Assembly: GCF_019904175.1 (NCBI RefSeq)
Contig: NZ_CP061913.1
Span: 11,470,001-11,534,000 of the forward strand
Direction of reading: 5' to 3'
Length of the DNA: 64,000 nt
From: Dactylosporangium vinaceum
Lineage (GTDB): Bacteria; Actinomycetota; Actinomycetes; Mycobacteriales; Micromonosporaceae
Shown here: piece by piece, positions 48,385 through 57,624 of the stretch
How the letters are laid out: each line of letters opens with the position of its first letter
Numbering within the stretch: the stretch's first letter is position 1
Program-made: the position numbers and the translations under genes
Notes under the pieces: generated by a model
Databases searched by the model: none
Told to the model about the DNA's origin: nothing
Seen by the model: the letters and a program-made list of their open reading frames with translations, nothing else

Positions 48385-49002
48385 TCAGGAGGGCACGCCG
48401 GCGGCGTGCCGGGGATTGCGGCGGGCGAGGACGTGCTCGACCAGCGCGATCAGCGTGTCGCGGACCTGGCCGCGGTCTCGGGCGTCGCAGTGCAGCACCG
48501 GCACATCAGCGCTGATGTCGAGCGCTTCGCGCAGTTCGTCGTCGCTGAAGGCGGGAGCGTCGGGGAAGGTGTTGAACGCCACCGCGAAGGCGATGCCCCG
48601 ATGGGTGAAGAAGTCGACGGCGGCGAAGGAGTCCTCGATGCGGCGGGTGTCGGCCAGGACGACCGCGCCGACCGCACCCTGGACCAGCTCGTCCCACATG
48701 AACCAGAACCGGTCCTGCCCGGGGGTGCCGAACAGATACAGGATCAGGTCGTCGTCGATGCTGATCCGGCCGAAGTCCATCGCGACCGTGGTCGTGGTCT
48801 TGTCCGGCACCGCGGCCGTGTCATCGACGCCGACACTGGCGCCGGTCAGCACGGCCTCGGTCGTCAACGGGGTGATCTCCGAGACCGCCGCGACGAACGT
48901 GGTTTTGCCCGCCCCGAACCCGCCGGCGATGACGATCTTCGCCGACGTCACCCGCCGCGTGCCGGTAACGGTGCTGGTCATGTGCTGCGCTGGGCTGGTC
49001 AT
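48385..49002 (-). CDS. cvnD: CvnD-type Ras/Rab-like GTPase
   Basis: 205 residues from an ATG overlapping the roadblock stop (ATGA). P-loop GGFGAGKTT (27-35), switch II region YLFGTPGQDRFWFMWDELVQGAVGAVVLADTRR, and a degenerate NKxD in the FNTFPDAP position as usual for this family. CvnD proteins are encoded in actinomycete conservons next to CvnA sensor kinases and CvnB roadblock proteins, and act as the signalling switch. Here the CvnC (DUF742) gene that normally separates CvnB and CvnD is absent. Confidence 0.9.
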   Translation of the reverse strand: MTSPAQHMTSTVTGTRRVTSAKIVIAGGFGAGKTTFVAAVSEITPLTTEAVLTGASVGVDDTAAVPDKTTTTVAMDFGRISIDDDLILYLFGTPGQDRFWFMWDELVQGAVGAVVLADTRRIEDSFAAVDFFTHRGIAFAVAFNTFPDAPAFSDDELREALDISADVPVLHCDARDRGQVRDTLIALVEHVLARRNPRHAAGVPS

Positions 49003-49436
49003 GCTCGCTGCGGCACCCGCTGCTGCGGTGTGAGCACGGCGCCGACCCGGTTGATCAGCATCGCCATCTCGTAGGCGATCTGCCCCATCTCGGCGTCCTT
49101 GGCGGCCAGCACGGTCAGGATCGAACCGTCGCCGATCGCCATGACCACGATCCGGCCACCGGCCATGTCGACCACGACCTGCTCGACCGGATTGGCTTGC
49201 ATCAGCTTGGCGATGCCACGGGTCAGCGACTCGATCCCGGTGGTGAACGCGGCGACCTGCTCAGCGGAGTCCTTCTCCAGGCTTTGGCTCCTGGCCAGGC
49301 ACAACCCGTCCGACGAGACGGCGACCGCGTGCGCGACACCGTGCACTGCGGCGAGCTGGTCGAGCAGGAACCCCCACTCGTGTCGCGGCGCGTCCGGCGC
49401 CCCGGCGCGGGAATGGCTGGCATAGGGATGGGTCAT
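48999..49436 (-). CDS. cvnB: CvnB-type roadblock/LC7 protein
   Basis: 145 residues from an ATG at 49434-49436 overlapping the kinase stop (ATGA). The core HEWGFLLDQLAAVHGVAHAVAVSSDGLCLARSQSL and the later GGRIVVMAIGDGSILTVLAAKDAEMGQIAYEMAMLINRVG is the roadblock/LC7 fold of conservon CvnB proteins, which regulate the partner small GTPase. The N-terminus is short and polar. Position directly between kinase and GTPase genes fits the family. Confidence 0.9.
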   Translation of the reverse strand: MTHPYASHSRAGAPDAPRHEWGFLLDQLAAVHGVAHAVAVSSDGLCLARSQSLEKDSAEQVAAFTTGIESLTRGIAKLMQANPVEQVVVDMAGGRIVVMAIGDGSILTVLAAKDAEMGQIAYEMAMLINRVGAVLTPQQRVPQRA

Positions 49437-51898
49437 CGTGCTGCCTCCTGGACGTGGATCTGGCCATGGACCCGGTGGCTGCGCCGCCCGGCGGCGACCA
49501 GCCCGGTCTGAAACGCGCTGACCTGCCGGCGGACCGCCTCCGGGTCGCGCCGCAACGGTTCGGGCTGCCCGGCCGCCGCCAGCGCTGGGATGAGCCGCTG
49601 CCCGGACCGGCGAACCGGCAGCCCGTTCGCTGTCGTCCGCTCCGGTACGGCACGGGCGGCCTGCGCCGCCGCCGTCGACGCGGCCTGCCAGTCCGGCGGC
49701 ACGAGGGAGGACACGACACCGCCGTGACCGCTGGTGACGAACCACGACCGCACCTCGTCGTAGATCGCCAGAGACGGCGTCGCCGCAGCGGAACTCATCG
49801 GTGGAGCAACCGGCGCTGCCTCCATCGGCGGCCACGCTGCCGGAGGCGGCCCCTGCGGGCGGCGCGGACCGACCGCCGGCAACTCCCTGGTCGCGCCGGC
49901 CTCGACCGCTGGCGGCACTGCCGAGGGCGGCGGAAGGACCCTTGAGGTCGCGGTGGTGAACAGGGCGGACGGGACGGTGATGTCGACGGTCGTGCCCCGC
50001 CCTTCCGAGCGCACGCCGACGCCGATGCCGTGCCGCTGGGCGATGCGTCCCACGACCGGCAGGCCCATCTGCTGCGCGGTCCGCGGATCGGTCAGATCCG
50101 GCCGGGCCACCCGCTGCCGTACCGCGGGCAGGTCCTCCACCCGGATGCCGATCCCGTCGTCGCGGATCTGGATGTGCAGCCGGTCGCCGACCCGTCGCCC
50201 TTCGATCACGACGTGTGTCTCCGGAGGGGAGAACTTGGCGGCGTTGTCCAGGACCTCGGCCAGCAGATGCACCAGGTCCGGCGCGACGTCCGCGGCGATC
50301 TTCACGCCGTCGTCGGCGGCGAGCAGGTCCACCCGCTGGTAGTCGTCGATCTCGCTCATCGCCGCGCGGAGCAGGTCCTGCAGCGGCACGGCGCGCGGCA
50401 TGCTGCGGCCCGCGCTGGTGCCCGACAGCACCTGCAGGCTCGCGATCAGCCGACGGATCAAGGTGGCGACATGGTCGAGCTCGAACAGCTGGGCGAGGCG
50501 GTCCGGGTCGGTCTCGTCTTTCTCCAGCCGGTCCAGACTGGCGATCATCCGATCGACCCGCTGCTGCAACCGCCACGACAGCGCCTCGAAGATCGACGCG
50601 ACCGACGCTCGGATCGCCACCTGCTCACCAGCGATGCGCACCGCCGCCTCGACGACCGTGTTGAACGCCGCCGCGACCTGGCCGACCTCGTCGCGGCCGT
50701 CCACCGGCAGCGGCTCCGCCGCCCGCCGCATCGCTTCCCGCGCCGCAGCCGGGTCCGATCCACCGGACTCCACCACACTCACCATGCGTGGCAGCCGATG
50801 CCCGGCGACGGCCTCCGCGCCGGCCCGCAGCCGTGACAGCGACGCCGCCAGGGACCGCGCCACCCACCACGCCAATGCCAAGACCACGACCAGCGCGGCC
50901 AGCACGACCGCGCCGAGCAGCACGATCGAGCGACGCTGCTGATCACGCTCGGCGGTGACCGCGGCGAGCAGCTCGGCGTCCAGACCCGCTTCGACGGTGT
51001 GCATCGCGGCCATCCGGGCACCGACCGTTTCGGCCCACCCCGTCGCGTCGACCTCCAGCCGCAGTGCCTCACCCGGCCCGGCCCGCACCATCGAACCCTG
51101 CAGCCGCTCCGCCCGCAGCACCTGCTCACCGCCGACCTGGGCGGTCAACGCGCCTCGCCAGCCGGGCGGGGCCAGATCGCGGAACGCCTGTGTTGACTCC
51201 ACGAACCCGGCGTCGGCCGCCAGCACCTCCTGCTGCCCGGCCGGGGTCAACGCGCCGGCATCCACGGCCCGGACCCCGGCAACCTGCAGCAACCCGAGCG
51301 ACTCCACGGCCTGCGACAACGCCGCGCTCGCCCGTAGGCTGTTCGCGGTTGCGGCGTCCACGCCGGTCAGGCTCAGCCCCTGCCGATACGCGATCAGGTC
51401 CGCGACGATCGCCCGGTACCGGAACAGCGCAAGGCTCGCCCGCACATCCGGCGCCGCCTGCACCTGCTGCCGCAGCCCGGCCAACGCCGCCAGCTGCGTC
51501 TCCACCCGGTCGACGGGACCGGCGAGCCCGGCCGGGATCCGCACCGACGCCCGAGCCGTCCGGAACCGGCCCACAGCCGTGTCCGTGGCCACGGCCCGCT
51601 GTCGATACGCCTCCAGCGCCGCCGGCCCACCGCCGCGGGTGAAGACCAGCGCCGCGCCCGCCCGCTCCAGCTGCAACTGCCCGGCCAGCTCTCCGGCGAT
51701 CCCGCCCAGCGCCACCACCTGCCGGGCCTGATCAGCGCGCATCGCCCCGGACGCCACGCTCGCCGCGATCACACCGGACAACGCCAGCACCGCCGTGACC
51801 GGCAGCATCAGGATCAAGGTCAGCTTGACCCGGATCCGGCGATCCCGCAGCCGCCACCCCCGCCGCCGGGACACCGCGGTCGGCTGGTGGTGCGTCAT
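49433..51898 (-). CDS. cvnA: CvnA-type nitrate/nitrite-sensing histidine kinase
   Basis: 821 residues from an ATG overlapping the small upstream gene (ATGA). A membrane helix (about 26-49) starts an extracellular NIT-type sensing domain of about 280 residues (QLQLERAGAALVFTRGGG). A second helix (SIVLLGAVVLAALVVVLALAW) and a HAMP region follow. The kinase core has the H-box region LEKDETDPDRLAQLFELDHVATLIRR, an N-box DNAAKFSPPETHVVI, the G1 box IRDDGIGI and VVGRIAQRHGIGV. The C-terminal 170 residues are disordered and proline-rich. Sensing of nitrate or nitrite is the family assignment and not shown for this protein. Confidence 0.9.
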   Translation of the reverse strand: MTHHQPTAVSRRRGWRLRDRRIRVKLTLILMLPVTAVLALSGVIAASVASGAMRADQARQVVALGGIAGELAGQLQLERAGAALVFTRGGGPAALEAYRQRAVATDTAVGRFRTARASVRIPAGLAGPVDRVETQLAALAGLRQQVQAAPDVRASLALFRYRAIVADLIAYRQGLSLTGVDAATANSLRASAALSQAVESLGLLQVAGVRAVDAGALTPAGQQEVLAADAGFVESTQAFRDLAPPGWRGALTAQVGGEQVLRAERLQGSMVRAGPGEALRLEVDATGWAETVGARMAAMHTVEAGLDAELLAAVTAERDQQRRSIVLLGAVVLAALVVVLALAWWVARSLAASLSRLRAGAEAVAGHRLPRMVSVVESGGSDPAAAREAMRRAAEPLPVDGRDEVGQVAAAFNTVVEAAVRIAGEQVAIRASVASIFEALSWRLQQRVDRMIASLDRLEKDETDPDRLAQLFELDHVATLIRRLIASLQVLSGTSAGRSMPRAVPLQDLLRAAMSEIDDYQRVDLLAADDGVKIAADVAPDLVHLLAEVLDNAAKFSPPETHVVIEGRRVGDRLHIQIRDDGIGIRVEDLPAVRQRVARPDLTDPRTAQQMGLPVVGRIAQRHGIGVGVRSEGRGTTVDITVPSALFTTATSRVLPPPSAVPPAVEAGATRELPAVGPRRPQGPPPAAWPPMEAAPVAPPMSSAAATPSLAIYDEVRSWFVTSGHGGVVSSLVPPDWQAASTAAAQAARAVPERTTANGLPVRRSGQRLIPALAAAGQPEPLRRDPEAVRRQVSAFQTGLVAAGRRSHRVHGQIHVQEAAR

Positions 51899-52260
51899 CG
51901 CACACCCGCCAGCAGCCGACCCACGCCATCGACATCGCTGTCGGGAATGGCCATCGTGGCCCCCGGGCGAACGGCCGCTGTTCCGTCAGGAACCGGCAGT
52001 CCGCACGACCGCGCGTCATGCCGGGCCGTCCACCGCTGCACCCACGCCCCGCTGCTCGCCACCATCAGCCGTCGAGCAAAAGGCCGAACCCAGCACGTGC
52101 CACGCCCGCCCGTTCGGCACGCCAGTTCGACGCAGCCGCTACCGGTTGCCGGATCAGGGCGATGCCGCTCGACCAGCTCGGCGCCGTGCAGCCACAGCGC
52201 CGTGTCCACGACATCGGCGGACGGATCTGCAAATGCTGCGTCGGACACGGCCGTGCGCAT
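51895..52260 (-). CDS. small protein at the head of the conservon
   Basis: 121 residues from the ATG at 52258-52260 with AGAGG eight bases upstream. Its stop overlaps the kinase start. The frame is open far beyond the start, and an N-terminally longer protein cannot be excluded. The sequence has a WLHGAELVERH helix, two cysteines (SGCVELAC, RGTCWVRPF) and a GAWVQRWTARHD segment. No domain recognised. It is coupled to cvnA, so it may be part of the sensing unit. I rank this lower than the other conservon genes. Confidence 0.6.
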   Translation of the reverse strand: MRTAVSDAAFADPSADVVDTALWLHGAELVERHRPDPATGSGCVELACRTGGRGTCWVRPFARRLMVASSGAWVQRWTARHDARSCGLPVPDGTAAVRPGATMAIPDSDVDGVGRLLAGVR

Positions 52261-53602
52261 CAGAACAACCTCTTCCGGATCGGCATGATCACTTGTTGGG
52301 GCGGCGACGTGCAGGACGGCCGCGGCACCGTCGAGCCGGTCACCGGCGCGTGCCCCAGGCGCACCGAGGGCTGCCCACGTCAGGTGCTGGGGCGCCGATC
52401 GGCGGGCTTCGCTGGCACCGGAGGGCCACGAGAGTCCGTTAGGCCGGCGTCTGCAGCGCCGAACGGCGGGATCGCACAGCACACGCGCCACAGCGCTGGA
52501 ACCGACCGTGCACGGCGCGCACGGCCCATCGGGACCGGCCGTGCGCCGGCCGGTGGGGGACGACGTGATGGTGGAGCCGCCCACCGCATGCCTCCCGTAC
52601 TGAGTCTGTGGTGATGTCCCGGCCGGGACGTCACAACGTGCTGGCGCGGCCCCCTCAGACCGCTTGCCGGACCGCTCGGCACGCGGCCTGGCTCGTGACG
52701 ACCGCTCGCTGATGTCCGGGCCGTCGGTGTGGTGCTCGGGCACCGCCTGTTGCTCGCCGCAGCACCTGCCGTGCGGCGTGCGCGGTGGCCGATCCACGCC
52801 CGAGTCAGGCCCGAGCGGGCCATGAACCGACGACGCCCGTGCACACTCGCCGATGTCTATTTGGTCGGCGCGGCCGTCGGCGCGCCAGAGGTCGGCGCGG
52901 TACAAGCGGCGGGGCGCGGGCTTGTACCGCGTGTGAGCGCCACGCGCGGTACGCCTGGTCAGTGGCGGACGCGTCCGCGTCGCGGCAGGTCGCGAAGCCT
53001 GCGGCCAGCGCGAGAGCCCACGATCGTCGCGGCGGTCAGCCACCCGGTCGATCCGGGCAGCGAGGGCCCGGTGCGAGCGTTGCTCGGCACAAGTGCCAGC
53101 GAGGGGAATGTCCGGCTCTTGGCGCCGCCTCGTCGGGTCTGCCGGTACGTGGCCGGCTGCAGTGGTCGTCGTCCGTACGGCATGCAGTTGCCCACCCGCG
53201 TCGAGTGCTGCGTCGGCAGCACGAGCAAACGCCTCGGTGGCTCGCCGGTAGCCGTTCTCGACCAGGTTGACCAGCGACCGCGAATACATGATCTGCTGCG
53301 CCAGCGCCGTCTGCGACAGCCCGCGGGCCAACCGCCACGTTCGCAGCGCCGCGGCGAATCTCGCCGCTCCCGGCTCGGACGGTGTCCTGGACGGCGTCGT
53401 GGACGGCGCGGCGTGCGTAATGGCGCATCCCGTTGTGTCCAACGCATCCACCTCCTCACGGCCATGAACCGCAGCCCCGGCCACCCGGTGGTCGGCCGGT
53501 GGCGTCGCGCGGAACACTGGTGACCGTATGTACGGCGATGGATGGGTGCAGGCACGGTGAGGGAGGGACACTGCCAGTGCCCCTCGACCGCCTATGGGCG
53601 GG
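52261..53602. other. 1.3-kb stretch without a clear intact gene
   Basis: Apart from the HTH remnant at 52850-53451 I see no frame with consistent GC3 bias, a start and a ribosome site. On the minus strand one frame stays open throughout, but its product between 52330 and 53100 is basic and low-complexity, like frame-shadow sequence. The region separates the conservon from the XRE/TPR regulator. Confidence 0.5.
52850..53451 (-). pseudogene. XRE-type HTH gene, probably decayed
   Basis: The first 110 codons (from a GTG at 53451 or a TTG at 53442 with GAGGAGG) encode a good XRE helix-turn-helix: AALRTWRLARGLSQTALAQQ, IMYSRSLVNLVENGYRRAT, FARAADAALDAGGQL. After about base 53100 the frame becomes basic and repetitive without a domain, and neither of the other two frames continues it for long. 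It looks like the N-terminal part of a once-longer regulator. The left end is a guess. It is divergent in sequence from the XRE/TPR protein at 53603-54811. Confidence 0.5.
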
Positions 53603-54811
53603 TTACGGTGTCAGACCGGCCGCTTCGAGCAGCGGGTCGAGGTCGGCGCGGATCGACGGAGTGCCGCGGGCGCCGAGCTGCCGCAGGGTCTCCCGGGCGA
53701 TCGGGTTGAACCGCAGCTCGTCCCGCGAGTCGCGCAGCACGCGGCCCATCATGTGCACAGCGGCAACAGGGTTGTCGCGACGGACATAGCAGCGAGCGGC
53801 GTCGATATGGAAGGTGAGGCGGCGCTCCACCGACGCGGCGTTGCGGGCGTCGGTCCGTTCGACGAGGTCGAGGGCTTCGCGGGTCCGACCGAGTTCGATT
53901 GCAGTCGATATCCGGTGCAGGGCCACGTTGGTCGGCCCGAACACCATCCGGTGATGGTTCGTCTCGCCGGTGCGAGCAGCGATCGCCGCCGCGGTGTCCA
54001 GCAGGTTCCACGCATCCTGGGCATCGTCCTCACGAGCGGCCTCCGTCGCCCCGAGCAGGTGTAGGCCACCGAAGACCGCGAGCCGGCCCGGGGCGGGAGC
54101 GTCGCCGAGCTGCGCGCCGAGGTGCGTGATCGCGGTACGGACGACACTGCGTGCCTGCTCGGTCTTGCCCTGCGCGGACAGGATCATGGCAAGGTTCCAC
54201 GCCGCCGCGCCGGTCAGATCGGGGTCATCGGCGTCGAGGGCGCAGGTGACGGCTCGGTCGGCGACGACCCAGGACAGGTCGTACTCGCCGACCCGTTTGG
54301 TCCACGTCCGGGCCAGCTGGTAGACGGTGCTGGCCAGGGCGAGCGCCTCCCGGCGCTGCTCGCCGGCTGACGTGTTGACCTGCGCCTGGGCGAGGCGGAT
54401 CACCTCGGTGAGATACTGCCCGACCGCGTCGTAGCGGAAGCTCGACGGCTCCTGCCAGGTACCCCAAGCGCGGCCGACGAGGCGCCGCAACGGCTCCAAC
54501 CCCACCGGTTCGGTGCCGTGGCCGCGTTCGAGGACGGCGGTGCGGACGCTGTCAGCCGCCGCATGGCCGCGCCGGGCGTCGGGCAGCATCGACATCGGCA
54601 CCCCGGTCAGGTCCCGCAGATCAGCGACGCGGAGGATCTGGGCGAACAGCACCAGTTGCGCGAAGCGGGTCACGGTCCGCGCGCCGGACTCGATCTTCTT
54701 CATCATCGACAGCGAGATACCGGCCAGCCCGGCGAGTTCTTCCTGGGTGAGGCCTCGGCGCATCCGGTGCTGGGCGATGCGCTGCCCGATCGCCCACTCG
54801 TCGATCTCCAT
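53603..54811 (-). CDS. XRE-family regulator with TPR-like sensor domain
   Basis: 402 residues from an ATG with a GGGGTGA upstream. Residues 8-65 form an XRE helix-turn-helix (IAQHRMRRGLTQEELAGLAG, then ISLSMMKKIESGAR). From about 120 on it is all helical with TPR-like pairs (ALALASTVYQLARTWTKR, GAAAWNLAMILSAQGKTEQA, EALDLVERTDARNAASVER). Such HTH-TPR proteins often bind small signals or peptides. It is transcribed divergently from the HAD/aminotransferase cluster with only 71 bp between the starts, so it likely regulates that cluster and itself. Confidence 0.85.
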   Translation of the reverse strand: MEIDEWAIGQRIAQHRMRRGLTQEELAGLAGISLSMMKKIESGARTVTRFAQLVLFAQILRVADLRDLTGVPMSMLPDARRGHAAADSVRTAVLERGHGTEPVGLEPLRRLVGRAWGTWQEPSSFRYDAVGQYLTEVIRLAQAQVNTSAGEQRREALALASTVYQLARTWTKRVGEYDLSWVVADRAVTCALDADDPDLTGAAAWNLAMILSAQGKTEQARSVVRTAITHLGAQLGDAPAPGRLAVFGGLHLLGATEAAREDDAQDAWNLLDTAAAIAARTGETNHHRMVFGPTNVALHRISTAIELGRTREALDLVERTDARNAASVERRLTFHIDAARCYVRRDNPVAAVHMMGRVLRDSRDELRFNPIARETLRQLGARGTPSIRADLDPLLEAAGLTP

Positions 54812-54882
54812 ACCGTCACCCCACCGCCCGTCTGGACCGGTTGTACCCGTGCAGGTTCGGCGCAGCCTGGCAGACTCGAAGG
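54812..54882. promoter_or_regulatory. divergent promoter region of the sugar-type cluster
   Basis: 71 bp between the XRE regulator start (minus) and the first HAD start (plus) must hold both promoters. A ggttgtaccc near 54839-54848 could be half an operator. The plus-strand start has only AAGG directly before it, so a leaderless or nearly leaderless transcript is possible. Confidence 0.45.
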
Positions 54883-55599
54883 ATGATCGCTTCTGGGTCC
54901 GGCCGTCGGCTGATCCTCTGGGATATCGACCATACGCTCATCGAAACCCGTGGGCTGGGCTCCGAGCTGTACGCAAACGCGTTCCGCACCGCCACCGGTA
55001 GCCCGATGGTGCACAAGGCGGAGGTGACCGGGCAGACGGAGCCGTCGATCCTGACTGCGACCCTGCGCCTGCACGGCATCGCCGAGGACGAGCCGCACCT
55101 GTCCCGGTACGAGGCGGCGCTGCCGGCCGAATACGACCGGCGCCGCGCCGACCTGGCCGAACGTGGACGGGTCCTGCCCGGCGCGCAGCAGATCCTCGCC
55201 GCGCTCGCCGGCCGGCCCGAGCTGGTGCAGTCGGTGCTGACCGGCAACCTCCGCGAGGTCGCCCGGATCAAGCTCGAGGTATTCGACCTGGACCGCTACG
55301 TCGACCTCGACGCCGGCGCCTACGGCGACGACGACACCGACCGGCCCAAGCTCGTCGCCGTCGCCCAGCGTCGGGCGTCGGCGAAGTACGGCACCGTATT
55401 CGACCGCGACAACACGGTTGTGATCGGCGACAGCAGCCACGACATCAACACCGGCCTGACCGGTGGCGCCCACGCCGTCGGCGTCGCCTCGGGCGGCGAG
55501 TCCGTCGAGCAGCTGCTCGCCGCCGGTGCCGTCACCGCGTGGCCGGACCTCACCGACACCGACGCGATCGAGGCGTTCCTGCTGTCCTTCCCGGTATGA
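54883..55599 (+). CDS. HAD-family hydrolase 1
   Basis: 238 residues from the ATG at 54883. HAD motif I is ILWDIDHTLIETRG, motif II is VLTGNLREVARIK, the lysine of motif III is in DTDRPKLVAVAQRR, and motif IV is VVIGDSSHDINTGLTGGAHAVGVASGG. A helical cap lies between motifs I and II, as in the phosphoglycolate phosphatase/beta-phosphoglucomutase group. Probably dephosphorylates a small phosphorylated metabolite, most likely a sugar phosphate in this context. It is the first gene of the plus-strand cluster and overlaps the next HAD gene by 4 bp. Confidence 0.87.
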   Translation: MIASGSGRRLILWDIDHTLIETRGLGSELYANAFRTATGSPMVHKAEVTGQTEPSILTATLRLHGIAEDEPHLSRYEAALPAEYDRRRADLAERGRVLPGAQQILAALAGRPELVQSVLTGNLREVARIKLEVFDLDRYVDLDAGAYGDDDTDRPKLVAVAQRRASAKYGTVFDRDNTVVIGDSSHDINTGLTGGAHAVGVASGGESVEQLLAAGAVTAWPDLTDTDAIEAFLLSFPV

Positions 55600-56249
55600 C
55601 GCAGCAGCCTCCCTGGGTGAACGCCGGCCGCGCTGCAGCGCCGGCCGACGTACCCGACGGTGCTGGTTTCGAGGCGCTGATCTTCGACTGGGACGGCACG
55701 CTCGTGGACTCCCGCGAGGTCTGCTACCGCGGTCTCGCACAAGCACTCGACGGGGTCGGTGTCACCCTCGACCCCGGCTGGTACTGGCCGCGGCAGGCGA
55801 TCGCGTCACCGGACCTGCTGGTGCTGTGGGAGCAGCAGTTCGGGCCGTTGCCCGCACCGATCGAGGCGATCATCGCCCGGTGCCGGGCGAACGTCATCGC
55901 CGCTGCCGCGCAGCTTGTCGTCGTCGACACCTACGTGCAGATCGCTCGGGCCGCACGCGACCGTGGCCAGCGCACCGCGATCGGCTCCAACGCCTCCACC
56001 GACACGATCACGGCCGGGCTCACCGCGACCGGCCTCGCCGACCTGTTCGACGCCGTCGTCACCTGGAGCGACGTGCCGGCTGGCCGGGGCAAGCCCGCGC
56101 CGGACATCTTCCTGCTCGCCGCCCAGCGACTGCAGACGCCTCCAGGCCGCTGCCTGGTCTACGAGGACGCGGACGCCGGTGTCGCGGCGGCCCTGGCCGC
56201 CGGAATGACCGCCTACAACGTGCGGACCGGGCGACTGCTGCACCCGTGA
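55596..56249 (+). CDS. HAD-family hydrolase 2
   Basis: 217 residues from an ATG overlapping the stop of HAD hydrolase 1 (ATGA). Motif I is LIFDWDGTLVDSREVCY, the cap is helical, motif II is GSNASTDTITAGL, motif III contains RGKPAPDIFLLAAQRL, and motif IV is CLVYEDADAGVAAALAAGM. It is closest to the beta-phosphoglucomutase-like phosphatases. Two different HAD genes in a row suggest two dephosphorylation steps, or one phosphatase and one mutase. An unusually good hairpin follows its stop. Confidence 0.87.
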   Translation: MTQQPPWVNAGRAAAPADVPDGAGFEALIFDWDGTLVDSREVCYRGLAQALDGVGVTLDPGWYWPRQAIASPDLLVLWEQQFGPLPAPIEAIIARCRANVIAAAAQLVVVDTYVQIARAARDRGQRTAIGSNASTDTITAGLTATGLADLFDAVVTWSDVPAGRGKPAPDIFLLAAQRLQTPPGRCLVYEDADAGVAAALAAGMTAYNVRTGRLLHP

Positions 56250-56277
56250 TCGTCCGGCCGTCCCGGACGCTCACGGG
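56243..56277 (+). terminator. hairpin terminator after HAD hydrolase 2
   Basis: CCCGTGA (56243-56249) with TCACGGG (56271-56277) encloses CGTCCGG (56251-56257) with CCGGACG (56263-56269): a 14-bp stem with one unpaired base on each side and a five-base loop. The outer arm includes the stop codon. No T-run. Confidence 0.7.
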
Positions 56278-56442
56278 TACACCGCACCCCTCGCACAGGT
56301 GTACCAGCCGATCAAGGCCGACGCGCCCATGTATCCACATACGTTGCGAGAGTGACGCCCCTACCGTGCATCACTTCACAGATCCGCCGCACCCAGATCC
56401 GTCCATCGATCGCCGCCGGCACCCCGGCTCGAGCGCATCGCG

Positions 56443-57624
56443 GTGCGTCGCCAGCGACTGATCGGCTCAGCGCAGCTTGCCCGGTCGGACTCCCGACCGG
56501 AGCTCCTGGACGGGGCACCGGTCATGGATGAGATCGCCGCGTTCAGGGTGCGGTTCCCGGCCGAGGTCGTCGAGGAGTTCCTCCGGCGAGCGGCAGCGGT
56601 GCTGGAGACCGGCCAGCTGATCCCCGGGACGAACAACGCCGAGTTCGAACTCCGGTTCGCGGAACTGGTCGGCGCCGAGCATGCGGTGACAGTGTCCTCG
56701 GGTACAGCTGCGCTGGAGATCGCACTTCGAGTCGCGGCGGTCGAGGGCCGGCCGGTGCTGGTGCCCGCGAACACCAACTATGCGACCGCAGAGGCGGTGC
56801 TGCGGGCCGGGTGCCGCCCGGTGTTGTACGACGCGGGCCTGTACCCGGACCTCGCGGCGATCGGCGCCGCCTGGACACCCGAGATCGCGGCGGTCGTGGT
56901 GGTGCACATCGGTGGCTACCTCACCCCGGAGCTCGTGCGGATCCGGCGCTGGTGCGACGAGCGCGACGTCCTGCTGATCGAGGACGCCTCGCACGCGCAC
57001 GGCGCCGCGGTGGACGGGCGCCGGGCCGGCACGTTCGGGCACCTGGCGGCGTTCTCGCTGTTCGCGACGAAGGTCCTGACCACGGCCGAGGGCGGGGTGC
57101 TGACCACCGGGTCCGGCGTGCGGGCGGCGGCGGCGCGCCGGTACCGCGACCAGGGCAAGGCCGACGACGGGCTGCACAACGTGGTGTTCGGCAGCGCGTG
57201 GCGGATGTCGGAGCTGCACGCCGCGCTCGGCGTCGCCCAGCTCCTCGGGTTCGAGGCAATCCTTACCCGGCTCGACCGGCTCGTCAGCCGATACCTCGAC
57301 GGCATCGACCATCCGGCAGTGCTTGTGCCGCGGCTGCCGGGAGCTCGCTGCAGCGGCCACAAGTTCATCGTCACCACCAGCGGCGCCGCGGCTCGGGAGT
57401 CGTTGCGCGCCCATCTGCGGGCGTGCGGTGTACAGCCGGGCAAAGGCGTCTACGACGTGCCGTTGCATCGGCAGCCCGCCCTGCGCCTGACAGACCAAGG
57501 GCCGTTTGCCGCAGCGGAGCACTTCGCGGCATCGCACGTGTGCCTGCCGCTGTGGCACGGGCTCACCGACAACGAAGCTGACCGGGTCGTCGAGGCCGTC
57601 AACGGGTGGCGCTATGACGGCTGA
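56443..57624 (+). CDS. DegT/DnrJ/EryC1-type aminotransferase
   Basis: 393 residues from a GTG at 56443; an ATG at 56524 is a possible shorter start, and neither has a strong ribosome site. Motifs of PLP-dependent sugar aminotransferases: AEHAVTVSSGTAALEIAL (cofactor phosphate binding), VPANTNYATAEAV, an aspartate in LLIEDASHAHGA, and the Schiff-base lysine in FSLFATKVLTTAEGG. The usual reaction is glutamate-dependent amination of a keto-sugar nucleotide, or a dehydration in some members. It is followed by an unknown protein overlapping by 11 bp. Confidence 0.88.
   Translation: MRRQRLIGSAQLARSDSRPELLDGAPVMDEIAAFRVRFPAEVVEEFLRRAAAVLETGQLIPGTNNAEFELRFAELVGAEHAVTVSSGTAALEIALRVAAVEGRPVLVPANTNYATAEAVLRAGCRPVLYDAGLYPDLAAIGAAWTPEIAAVVVVHIGGYLTPELVRIRRWCDERDVLLIEDASHAHGAAVDGRRAGTFGHLAAFSLFATKVLTTAEGGVLTTGSGVRAAAARRYRDQGKADDGLHNVVFGSAWRMSELHAALGVAQLLGFEAILTRLDRLVSRYLDGIDHPAVLVPRLPGARCSGHKFIVTTSGAAARESLRAHLRACGVQPGKGVYDVPLHRQPALRLTDQGPFAAAEHFAASHVCLPLWHGLTDNEADRVVEAVNGWRYDG

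Noticed and set aside
51895..53571. A single 558-codon protein joining the XRE domain to the small conservon protein
   Set aside because: The frame happens to be open, but the middle 250 codons are basic, low-complexity and unlike either end; an internal ATG with ribosome site fits the downstream gene better.
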